Below, piece by piece: positions 36,197 to 44,987 of a stretch of 64,000 bases of DNA. Source of the stretch: Pseudoalteromonas luteoviolacea. Lineage in GTDB: Bacteria; Pseudomonadota; Gammaproteobacteria; Enterobacterales; Alteromonadaceae. The stretch covers positions 124,001-188,000 of the forward strand of contig NZ_JWIC01000006.1 in the NCBI RefSeq assembly GCF_000814765.1, read 5' to 3'. A program made the position numbers and the translations under genes. The number at the start of each line of letters is the position of its first letter. Positions within the stretch are counted from its first letter, which is position 1. The notes beneath the pieces were generated by a model, which was not told where the DNA came from, searched no databases, and saw nothing but the letters and a program-made list of their open reading frames with translations.

Positions 36197-39100
36197 ATGA
36201 TGAACCTAAGCGTAATATTACGTAGTCTTATCGCACTCACATTCGCAGTCGCGATGGCAGGTTGTGGTGGTGGAGGCGATAGCGAACCACTTCAACAAGC
36301 TGGTAATACCTCTGGGGCAGTTGAACTGCCCAACAACTCAAGTTCAAACACGTCTTCGAATGCACCTGTCGTCGTAGATTTTTCTTATCAGCCCAAATTT
36401 AGGCATGCACGATTAGGGGCCACGCAAGTAGTAGATGAGTTGATGATTAACGGGACAGGCGATCTGACTCACCCACAAGGAGAGGTTACTGAGCGTGGTA
36501 ATATCACAGTTGCCGTTGATAATATTGAAGATCCTGACGGTATTGGCCGTGTTTTGTTGGGCTTTGATAATGCTGAACAGGCGATAGAATTATGTAGTGA
36601 AAACTGTGTCTCTCCGTTCAAATTTACTCAAACTGGTGTCAATCCATATGATTTCGGTCAGTCTAGAGGCACCGTCAACCTGCAGGTATGGGTTGAGGAT
36701 CTGAATGGTAACCTGAGTGTGGTGGCCATAAAGCAGTTTAATTGGCAGCCGCAAAGTGTGGTGGTGGAGCCTGCGCAAAGACAAGAAGATGGCTCTGTCG
36801 AAATTAATTGGCAGCCGCTTGAAAGTGCACTGAGATATAATGTTTATCTCTCAGAGGAACCGATTAACAGCCGATCTGCAATCAATGCGATCCCTGCGAA
36901 TAATCGATTTGTTGCATTATCAAATACTTCTCAGTCATTTTCAGGTTTAGAGCCTAAAAAGCATTACTATGTTTTAGTTACGGGTATTGATGGCAGTGGT
37001 GAAAGTGCATTCAGCGAATCAATATTACTCCCTGCGACCGAACAAACTCCACCGATTGCTAATAATGACGACTTTACTGGTTTACAGTTTGAATCGATTT
37101 CGGGCAATGTTTTAACTAATGACTTAGACTTGGGCTTTGGACCCATCGAGGTTGTGAGCAACCTGGTCACGGCACCATCCAGTGGTACAGTTAATATTTC
37201 TGCAAATGGTAACTTTACATACACCCCGAGTGATAGCTTTTTTGGTACTGACAGCTTTGTATATCAAATTCAAAACTCACAAGGTGCGACAGCTCAGGCG
37301 ACTGTGACTTTACAAATAGAAGCTGTAAGAATCTCAATATTGACACTTAACAACACTTACAGGGTTGAGAAAAACACAGAGTTAGCTGTCTCTGGCAGAG
37401 GGGTACTAGTCAATGATGTGCATTTATTAAATCAATCGCTGCAAATTGATACCCAGCCAGAGCGAAATGTAACCAATGGTGTTTTGACGCTTAACGCTGA
37501 AGGCAGCTTCACGTATGTACCGAATAGTGAATTTATAGGTGAAGACTCATTTGTATACCGGGTACGCAGTAACGAGGGTGAGGTGCAACTGGCTGAAGTC
37601 TTTATCTCTGTGCAAGATGACGTTACTAGTATTCCGCCTGTTGCGGTTAATGATGCGTTTGAGACGAGTGAAGACTTCATTTTATCTGTCAGCTCGCCTG
37701 GCATTTTAGAAAATGATACTGATGAAACGCTTAGTTCTGTGTCAATTAGTATAGAGACGACGACAATCAGCGGTTCGTTGGAGTTGACTGAAGAGGGAGG
37801 TTTTAGATATGTCCCTAATGCTGACTTTGCAGGTCAAGATTACTTCATATATACCATAACCAATGAAGCTGGTTTGAGTGCAAGTGCATTTGGTGTTATC
37901 AACGTTGTGAGTGTGAATGACCCACCCATGGCCATGGATGATTCTATTGAAGTTGCACAGGGTCAGCCAACAGCAATAAATGTCACAAGCAATGACAGTG
38001 ATAAAGATGGTGAACTCGTTTTATCGACATTAGAAATCGTGATGCAGCCCATGCATGGCAGCGTCACTTTTGATTCAAGTACAGGGCAATTTATATATCA
38101 AAGCGATGCCAATTACCGTGGCTCTGATTATTTTGTTTACACGGTAGATGATAATGAAGGTGCAAAATCAAACGAGGCGTTTGTTCAAATCTTTGTTACA
38201 GGGGAGAATACCGCACCAATGGCGGTGAATGATACTGCCAGCACTTCCCAAGATGTCCCTGTAGATATTGATGTACTCGCGAATGATTCAGACTCAGATG
38301 GCACATTGGTGTTTGATTCGATTGAAATCACAACGAACCCCTCCAATGGGCAAGTGACTTTAAATGCGAGCGACAGTGTGTTGGTTTATACCCCAAGTTC
38401 AGGGTTTTCTGGTACAGATTCATTCCAATACCGTGTACAAGACAATGAAAACCAGTTTTCTAATATTGCCTCTGTTACTGTGACAGTGCAAGCTGTCAAT
38501 CAGGCACCTGTCGCAAACGCAGATAGTGCACAGGTTGAAATTGGTACGTCAGTGACTGTTGCAGTGCTAGAAAATGATACCGACTCAGATGGTACAATTG
38601 ATGCGAGTACGGTAGAGGTTATTGCAAATCCAAGCAAAGGTACGGTTAATATTGGGTCTGCCGGAGAGATTTTGTACATGCACACAGGTACGGCGGTTGG
38701 CACAGATAGTTTCTCATACCGCGTTAGAGATAATGTTGGTGCACTCTCTAATATCGCACTTGTTTCTATAAATATTGTTGAACCAGATACCACGCCAATT
38801 GCCAATGCAGATGCAGCGTCACTTGATAAGAACACGTCTGTAATGATAGATGTGCTCACTAATGATGACGCCAAAGGGCAAATATTAAATTTATCAAGTA
38901 TTGAGATAATTAGCGCTGTCGCCCATGGTTCAACTTTTATTGACTCTTCTACAGGCTACATTAGTTACATTCCTGTGACTAACTTTGTTGGCACTGATGG
39001 CTTTACGTATCAAGTTATGAATAACTTAGGTGAGACATCGAATGTGGCAACTGTGACCATCACAGTGTTACCAAAAAATTATCCACCGACGGTATCACCC

Positions 39101-41914
39101 AATTCAGCAAACATTGATACCGACGTGTCTAATGGCGACCTTGTATTGCAGGTAAGCGCATCTGATCCGGATGGTGATAACATCAGCTATACATTGAGTG
39201 GCACAAACGCCAGTCTATTTTCAATCGCAAGTAATGGCCAAGTGACGGTTGCTAATGCGAGCCAAATCAGTAGCAATGGTGAAGCGGTTTATACGCTTAC
39301 TGTTGAAGTATGTGACGACATCTCTCCTGCTTTGTGTGCGTCGGCACAAATAACGATTAATGTGAGTGTTGCGCAAACAACGTATGTTGCAAACAAACTC
39401 ACTACGTTTGGCTCAGATGGTGAAAAGGTGGTGAGACTTCGCGCGTCAATGGAGTCTCATGAAGCCGGCCAATCTTTATTGCTCAGTGATGGTACTTTGC
39501 TGGTTGTTGGTGGAGTAGGGTATTGGAATGAAACCCTAGTTAGAAATATCCATCGTGCATCGATAACCAAAGTGCTGCCTGATGGACATCCTGATACAAG
39601 CTTTGCTAGCCAGGGGGTATTTACCAGTTATTTTGGGATTGAAGTTGCTGATCAGCCACAAAATATAGTCGCGAAGGCTGTTGCTGTAGACAGCAGTAAT
39701 CGCATTTACGTTGCAGGATATGCTGATTTTGGTGCAACAGAAGCACAAGAATTATTAATATTTAGGCTGACAGCTTCGGGTGTGCACGATACATCTTATG
39801 GTGCAGGCTCAGGTTATACAAAATTGCCGCTCACAACCGGTGGACGAGTAACGCCGATATCTATTTCGGTAGATGATGCTCAGATTGTCACTGTGCTAAG
39901 TAATGTTGCGGTGGGTGAAAATACCAGTATCAAGCTTACTCGAGTTGATACCACTGGGAACATAACATCGTCACTGGATATTGCGCCTAGCTCTTCTCAA
40001 TACGCTGACGGTATGATCGATTTGGGCAGTAACTTACTGGTCTTTGGCGAAGTTATGTCAGAGGCGGGAAATAAAGACCTGTTATTTGTAAGAGTGATAG
40101 AGGAAACCTTAGCAATTGACACCAGCTTCCAGTCAGCTGGATTCTTACAAATTGATATTGATAGCGCGGCTTTTGACAATCAAGTACATGATGTTATTCA
40201 GTTGAGTGATGGCAAGCTGCTGCTAACCGGAGACTCTTACCTGTCTGGTGGTAGTGATAAATCGGTATTTGTAATGCGATTGAACAGCGACGGCTCAATG
40301 GATACCTCATTCAATTCTACCGGTTATATTTTATATGAGCTCAATCAGCTACCCGCATCCGGCATTGATGGACAGGACTTTTCAGTATGGAATGCTTATG
40401 GCTTTGGCTTGTATGCGGATGATACACATTACTATGTAGGGATTGGCCGAGGGCAATTCAGCACGTCTTCTAACGCAGTACAGCTATTTAGAACAGACTT
40501 AAACGGTGTTATAGATACAAGTTGGTTACCTGAGTCTGGTGGGCCTACAGCCTATAGACAATTTTTGTTGGCCCCAGTTGATTGGCATCGTACTAGTCAG
40601 GGACTCTTTGTTTATGGTTATCAGTATCGCTCTGTAGGAAATAACTTTTTCTATTCTCAATGGATGGGTGAGTTTACGCTCAGCGCAGCTTTAAACGGCA
40701 ACTTTGGTTCAGCAGGCGAAGTCAATTTAGATACAGGGGATGCAAACGAGTCCTTTACTGAGGGGCTAAGCGTTCAGTCTTCATCGAGTCAATTGCTTCT
40801 GACAGGGAATGCATCGACTTGGCAAAACAGCGAAGTGCCTTATGTCTACAAATTAGATAATACAGGTAAGGGAGTGGCTAGTTTTGGTAATCTTGGCAAA
40901 ATGCAGCTCGCGCTGAGTACTTCAGTCACGACCACCACTGCTGTAGAAGCGTTGGCAGGCAACATCTTACTGGCAGGCAATCAGACGGTTGATCAAGCGG
41001 TTATTGTGAACGTCAAAAATGATGGCCAGCAAGACTTTGACTTCATACCTGGCAGTAGTGCAACTGCTATTGGTATTTCCGCCTCTGCTTATGGAGGCAC
41101 GGGCAGTACAATTGAAGTAACTAAGTTGTATACATTACCGACCACAGATTTTATCGCATTTGCGAAAATTAATGACGGCTGCATTGACCAGAGCCATGCA
41201 TTTTTCTATTCGAGTGTTGGTTTGATGTTAGGGCATTTCCAATACCCTGTTCCCAGTGAAGTTTCTTGCGGTACTACGGCTAGAGGGATTGATTTTATAC
41301 ACCCTGTGTCAGCGACTGAATTAGTGGGTATTGGCACTGATGAACAAGTATTTAGTGAACCTCGTGTGATTTTAGCTAAATCTAATTTAACAGGTGATCT
41401 AGATACATCGTTTGGAACTGCAGGAGTATCGGCTTTAGACATTGGACTGGTATCTGGCGAAACGATGGACTTAAAGGGCTCGTTTGTTGATTCGCAAGGG
41501 AAGTTTGTCATATTCGGTACGGGTGGCAGCAAAAACTTTGTGTTGAGAGTGAATACTGATGGCTCTATTGACAGTTCATTTGGTTCAGGCGGTGTATTGA
41601 TATTTGAACAGTTAGGTACAACTGCAGTTGTGGTTAAACAAGGTTGGGTGCAAAGCACTGGGGAGTTAGTCTTATTCCTTCAAGAATCAAGCGGTCAAGG
41701 CATTTACATCGCTCGGGTTAAACTGGCGGATGATGCTGGCACCTTCGATACGACGTTTAACTCTGTTGGTTATCAAAACTTCTCAGTCTCCATGACAGGA
41801 CAGCTTTCCTCTGCTATTAGTTTGAATAATGGTGATAGTTTTGTACTTGTTTTACAACAGGATGAGCCGAAGGTCATCGTGCTGCAAGCAGGCATTATTG
41901 AGATAGCTGACTAG
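36197..41914 (+). CDS. giant tandem-repeat outer-membrane lipoprotein (95-residue cadherin-like repeats, delta-60 repeats)
   Basis: This 1905-residue protein has a lipobox AMAGC (Cys23) followed by GGGGDSE. Neutral Gly at +2 suggests outer-membrane sorting. Domains in order: an N-terminal beta domain (about 55-185), a fibronectin III-like domain (about 188-281), and about seven tandem-95 repeats (about 285-960). Each repeat carries a [A/P]VAxxD start and a FxGxDSFxYxVxDN end. A cadherin-like unit follows (SASDPDGDNISYTLSGTN), then a C-terminal half with about nine delta-60-type repeats (DTSFGTAGV, SIDSSFGSGGVL, TSFNSTGYI). Asp-rich loops suggest calcium. Probable role: adhesin or surface matrix protein. 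It is 7 bp after the FecR gene. Confidence 0.82.
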   Translation: MMNLSVILRSLIALTFAVAMAGCGGGGDSEPLQQAGNTSGAVELPNNSSSNTSSNAPVVVDFSYQPKFRHARLGATQVVDELMINGTGDLTHPQGEVTERGNITVAVDNIEDPDGIGRVLLGFDNAEQAIELCSENCVSPFKFTQTGVNPYDFGQSRGTVNLQVWVEDLNGNLSVVAIKQFNWQPQSVVVEPAQRQEDGSVEINWQPLESALRYNVYLSEEPINSRSAINAIPANNRFVALSNTSQSFSGLEPKKHYYVLVTGIDGSGESAFSESILLPATEQTPPIANNDDFTGLQFESISGNVLTNDLDLGFGPIEVVSNLVTAPSSGTVNISANGNFTYTPSDSFFGTDSFVYQIQNSQGATAQATVTLQIEAVRISILTLNNTYRVEKNTELAVSGRGVLVNDVHLLNQSLQIDTQPERNVTNGVLTLNAEGSFTYVPNSEFIGEDSFVYRVRSNEGEVQLAEVFISVQDDVTSIPPVAVNDAFETSEDFILSVSSPGILENDTDETLSSVSISIETTTISGSLELTEEGGFRYVPNADFAGQDYFIYTITNEAGLSASAFGVINVVSVNDPPMAMDDSIEVAQGQPTAINVTSNDSDKDGELVLSTLEIVMQPMHGSVTFDSSTGQFIYQSDANYRGSDYFVYTVDDNEGAKSNEAFVQIFVTGENTAPMAVNDTASTSQDVPVDIDVLANDSDSDGTLVFDSIEITTNPSNGQVTLNASDSVLVYTPSSGFSGTDSFQYRVQDNENQFSNIASVTVTVQAVNQAPVANADSAQVEIGTSVTVAVLENDTDSDGTIDASTVEVIANPSKGTVNIGSAGEILYMHTGTAVGTDSFSYRVRDNVGALSNIALVSINIVEPDTTPIANADAASLDKNTSVMIDVLTNDDAKGQILNLSSIEIISAVAHGSTFIDSSTGYISYIPVTNFVGTDGFTYQVMNNLGETSNVATVTITVLPKNYPPTVSPNSANIDTDVSNGDLVLQVSASDPDGDNISYTLSGTNASLFSIASNGQVTVANASQISSNGEAVYTLTVEVCDDISPALCASAQITINVSVAQTTYVANKLTTFGSDGEKVVRLRASMESHEAGQSLLLSDGTLLVVGGVGYWNETLVRNIHRASITKVLPDGHPDTSFASQGVFTSYFGIEVADQPQNIVAKAVAVDSSNRIYVAGYADFGATEAQELLIFRLTASGVHDTSYGAGSGYTKLPLTTGGRVTPISISVDDAQIVTVLSNVAVGENTSIKLTRVDTTGNITSSLDIAPSSSQYADGMIDLGSNLLVFGEVMSEAGNKDLLFVRVIEETLAIDTSFQSAGFLQIDIDSAAFDNQVHDVIQLSDGKLLLTGDSYLSGGSDKSVFVMRLNSDGSMDTSFNSTGYILYELNQLPASGIDGQDFSVWNAYGFGLYADDTHYYVGIGRGQFSTSSNAVQLFRTDLNGVIDTSWLPESGGPTAYRQFLLAPVDWHRTSQGLFVYGYQYRSVGNNFFYSQWMGEFTLSAALNGNFGSAGEVNLDTGDANESFTEGLSVQSSSSQLLLTGNASTWQNSEVPYVYKLDNTGKGVASFGNLGKMQLALSTSVTTTTAVEALAGNILLAGNQTVDQAVIVNVKNDGQQDFDFIPGSSATAIGISASAYGGTGSTIEVTKLYTLPTTDFIAFAKINDGCIDQSHAFFYSSVGLMLGHFQYPVPSEVSCGTTARGIDFIHPVSATELVGIGTDEQVFSEPRVILAKSNLTGDLDTSFGTAGVSALDIGLVSGETMDLKGSFVDSQGKFVIFGTGGSKNFVLRVNTDGSIDSSFGSGGVLIFEQLGTTAVVVKQGWVQSTGELVLFLQESSGQGIYIARVKLADDAGTFDTTFNSVGYQNFSVSMTGQLSSAISLNNGDSFVLVLQQDEPKVIVLQAGIIEIAD

Positions 41915-41929
41915 CGAGGTTGATATAGA

Positions 41930-42748
41930 ATGCAGTTAAAATTCTACGGTGTGAGGGGCTCTATCCCCACACCGGGGCCAGACACAGTCGAATATGGTGG
42001 TAATACAGTGTGTGTATCACTGCAAAGTCAGAACGGTACACACATCATCTTAGATTCTGGCACTGGTATAAGGCTCCTTGGTGATGAGCTCATAAAAGAT
42101 ACTCGAGAAATTTATATTTTACTCAGCCATAATCATTGGGACCATATTCAAGGCTTTCCATTCTTTGTGCCTGCATATATGCCAAATAGGAAGATAACAA
42201 TTGTGCCCGGTGTAACTGAATCACAGGCGCCTGATGCGATTTTGAGGCAAATGGATGGTAGCTACTTTCCAGTGCAATATGCTGATTTACCCTCAATTGT
42301 GAAAGTTTTACCACAACATAATGATACCTGGCACTATCAAGATATTTATATTGAACGTATGGCGATGAACCACCCAGGTGGAGGGAGTGCTTATCGCTTA
42401 ACCGTTGATGGAGTCAAAATTGTTTATGCCATTGATAATGAATTGTACCCACCGAATGACCCTGTTACGAGCTTTGATGAGTGGGTGGAGTTTGTAGCAG
42501 AAGTTGACTATTTAATCCACGATGGGCAGTTTATTCCCAGTGATTACCCATTAAAAATGGGATGGGGGCATTCTCAAATAAAAGATGCTTTGGCTTTAGC
42601 GGTACAAGGGAAAGTAAAAAACTTAGTGATTATTAGCCATGATCCGGCTAGAACTGATAAAGACTTGAACCAAATTGCAATAGACATTGGTCAAAAAGGG
42701 TTCAATTTCAATACTATAATTGCGCACGAAGGTTTAGTGATTAAATGA
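41930..42748 (+). CDS. MBL-fold metallohydrolase next to cyclase (PhnP/RNase Z-like)
   Basis: This 272-residue cytosolic metallo-beta-lactamase-fold enzyme has the opening GVRGSIPTPGPDTVEYGGNTVCV, the zinc motif LLSHNHWDHIQGFP, AMNHPGGGSAYRL (third metal His), VIYAIDNELY-like (metal Asp) and VIISHDPARTD. Family members include cyclic-nucleotide or cyclic-phosphate phosphodiesterases. It is 15 bp after the giant lipoprotein and overlaps the next gene (ATGA), whose product makes a cyclic nucleotide. Hydrolysis of that nucleotide is my inference. Confidence 0.78.
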   Translation: MQLKFYGVRGSIPTPGPDTVEYGGNTVCVSLQSQNGTHIILDSGTGIRLLGDELIKDTREIYILLSHNHWDHIQGFPFFVPAYMPNRKITIVPGVTESQAPDAILRQMDGSYFPVQYADLPSIVKVLPQHNDTWHYQDIYIERMAMNHPGGGSAYRLTVDGVKIVYAIDNELYPPNDPVTSFDEWVEFVAEVDYLIHDGQFIPSDYPLKMGWGHSQIKDALALAVQGKVKNLVIISHDPARTDKDLNQIAIDIGQKGFNFNTIIAHEGLVIK

Positions 42749-44970
42749 ACCTTGCCAAACACTTCAAGCTTTACCGGCTTCAGTGGGCGACAGGTAGTGT
42801 TATTACTTTTTTATTTATTTTACTTCATATGCTCGCGTTATCGCCTGCAGCACCTTATGGACAAGTGTTGAAACGATTTGAGGGGCTAGCTTATGATGTG
42901 AGACTCAAAGAATCACTGCCTTGGCAACAAAGGTCATTTTTACCCATTGTAATCGTTGATATTGATGAGCAAAGCTTGATTGAAATAGGTCGCTTCCCTT
43001 GGAGCCGCCACGTAATGGGGAAATTGCAAGACCAACTCGTTGCTGCAGGCGTATCTGTTGTTGCATATGATGTCTTATTTTCTGAGCCTGAACTAAATCC
43101 AGCTATGCAAGTGGCTTCACACTTGGGTGCAACAGATCCACAGACTAACGAAATTCTACGTTCGATTGCCCCAAATATTGATGCCGATATCGCTTTTTCT
43201 AAAACACTGGATGCAACAGATACGGTTTTGGGTATGTTGTTTGAGCATCAACAGGATATTTTGGTCGGCAAGCTTCCTGACCCTATTTTCGCCAGTGAGA
43301 TTTCCCCTGATAATTTACCTATTCCAGATTTTTCTGGCCATGTCGCGAACGTAAAAGTGTTGCAGGAAAATAGCCCAGGAACTGGTTTTATAAATAGTGC
43401 ACCGGATGGTGACGGGTTTGTACGATATTCAATGCTAATGATTAAACACGATAAAGAGGCTTACCCTGCGCTGGCTTTAGAAGCGGCTAGGTTGTATACC
43501 TTAGCAGATACCGTAGAGATAGTCGCCAAGCCTTTTGGTGATGGTCATAGCGTACAGGGAATAAAATTAGGCACTACGCTTATTCCGACAGATGACTATG
43601 GCCGCGTTGCAATACCTTTTAGAGGCCCTGCCTTTAGTTTCCCTTATATTTCGGCCATTGATGTGATCAATGGCAATATAGATAAAAGCTTGTTTGATCA
43701 GGCCATTGTGTTTGTGGGTACATCCGCGGTTGGTCATGCTGATTTGCGAACCACACCGGTAGGGGTGCAATACCCGGGTGTAGAAGTTCATGCAAATGTA
43801 TTAGAGGGATTAGTGTTTCCTGAGTTGTTGCCTTCTCGCCCTGATTGGATCGATGGCGCGGTCGTTGTCTTACTTGTCATATTGGGACTAGCAATGTCTA
43901 TTGTACTTCCACTGCTGGGGGTTTTGGGTATGACGTTGCTAGCTTTGTTTGTCACATCATGTTTTATCTTTTTTAGTTTTTATGCATGGGTTGTTTGGCG
44001 GCTAGACTTCCCGCAAATCGCGATATTAGGCTTAACCATTTCGCAAACGACAATCTTGGGTAGCCTTGGTTTTGTGCGAGAGCATAAAGAGCGCGTACAA
44101 ATTAAATCTATATTTGACCAATATGTACCGCCTGCACATATTGCTTCGATGTTAGAACAACCTGATCAGGCTTCTATGGAAGGTGAGAAGCGTGTAATGA
44201 CCGTGCTATTTGCTGATATACGAGAGTTTACAAGCATCTCTGAGTCACTTGATGCCGGGAGGTTAAAGGCATATTTAAACCAATACTTTTCTCCCATCAC
44301 AAAAATTATTTTCGAGTACCAAGGCACCATTGATAAATATGTCGGTGATATGGTGATGGCTTTTTGGAATGCCCCGTTGCTTGTTGATGAACATCCAGAG
44401 CTTGCTGTTAAGTGTGCTATGCAAATGCAGCGTCAAGTCGATGATTTGCAAGCGCAGATGATAGAGCAAGGTTTCCCACCCTTTGCTATCGGTATTGGTC
44501 TAAATACTGGAGACATGAATGTGGGGGATATGGGCTCCGAATATCGAAGAGCATACACAGTGCTTGGTGATGCGGTGAATTTAGGATCGCGCCTTGAGGG
44601 ATTAACAAAATTTTATGGGGTGGGGGTACTGGTCAGTGAGATGACTTATGAGCAATGTTCGGATATTGTTTTTCGACCAATTGACAAAGTAAAGGTAAAA
44701 GGGAAAAACCTCGCGGTGACTATTTTTGAGCCTATTGCACTTAAAAATGAGGTAACAGAGGCCCAGCATGAGGAGCTTAAAGCACATAAAATAGCTTGGG
44801 AGTTGTATTTATCGCAATCTTGGCAGGAAGCTTTGCCAGCTTTTACTAAACTAATAGAGTTACAGCCACAAAGAAAAATTTATCAACTTCTTTGTGAAAG
44901 AGTGCGTGAAATGCAATCTCATCCTCCCGGAGAAAACTGGGATGGAAGTTATACGCACAAGTCGAAATAG
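42745..44970 (+). CDS. CHASE2-domain class III adenylate/guanylate cyclase
   Basis: This 741-residue inner-membrane cyclase has an N-terminal helix (about 17-32), a periplasmic CHASE2 sensor (about 35-360), three membrane helices (about 370-445) and a cytosolic class III cyclase domain (about 478-660). Metal-binding Asp are D491 (FADIREFT) and D535 (KYVGDMVM); K531, T605 and N612/R616 (YTVLGDAVNLGSRLEG) are substrate and transition-state residues. The K/T pair fits class IIIb adenylate cyclases. The C-terminal tail is TPR-like. The CHASE2 ligand is unknown. It is coupled to the MBL gene and 17 bp before the HD-GYP gene. Confidence 0.9.
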   Translation: MNLAKHFKLYRLQWATGSVITFLFILLHMLALSPAAPYGQVLKRFEGLAYDVRLKESLPWQQRSFLPIVIVDIDEQSLIEIGRFPWSRHVMGKLQDQLVAAGVSVVAYDVLFSEPELNPAMQVASHLGATDPQTNEILRSIAPNIDADIAFSKTLDATDTVLGMLFEHQQDILVGKLPDPIFASEISPDNLPIPDFSGHVANVKVLQENSPGTGFINSAPDGDGFVRYSMLMIKHDKEAYPALALEAARLYTLADTVEIVAKPFGDGHSVQGIKLGTTLIPTDDYGRVAIPFRGPAFSFPYISAIDVINGNIDKSLFDQAIVFVGTSAVGHADLRTTPVGVQYPGVEVHANVLEGLVFPELLPSRPDWIDGAVVVLLVILGLAMSIVLPLLGVLGMTLLALFVTSCFIFFSFYAWVVWRLDFPQIAILGLTISQTTILGSLGFVREHKERVQIKSIFDQYVPPAHIASMLEQPDQASMEGEKRVMTVLFADIREFTSISESLDAGRLKAYLNQYFSPITKIIFEYQGTIDKYVGDMVMAFWNAPLLVDEHPELAVKCAMQMQRQVDDLQAQMIEQGFPPFAIGIGLNTGDMNVGDMGSEYRRAYTVLGDAVNLGSRLEGLTKFYGVGVLVSEMTYEQCSDIVFRPIDKVKVKGKNLAVTIFEPIALKNEVTEAQHEELKAHKIAWELYLSQSWQEALPAFTKLIELQPQRKIYQLLCERVREMQSHPPGENWDGSYTHKSK

Positions 44971-44987
44971 TATGGGTGTAAAGGGCC

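Noticed and set aside
38500-38874. 124-residue minus-strand ORF in the repeat lipoprotein gene
   Set aside because: Antisense shadow of Ser/Thr/Val-rich repeats; no ribosome site.
37045-39080. DNA-level tandem repeats or CRISPR in the lipoprotein gene
   Set aside because: Repeats are at protein level, about 95 residues, and have diverged at DNA level; no spacers.
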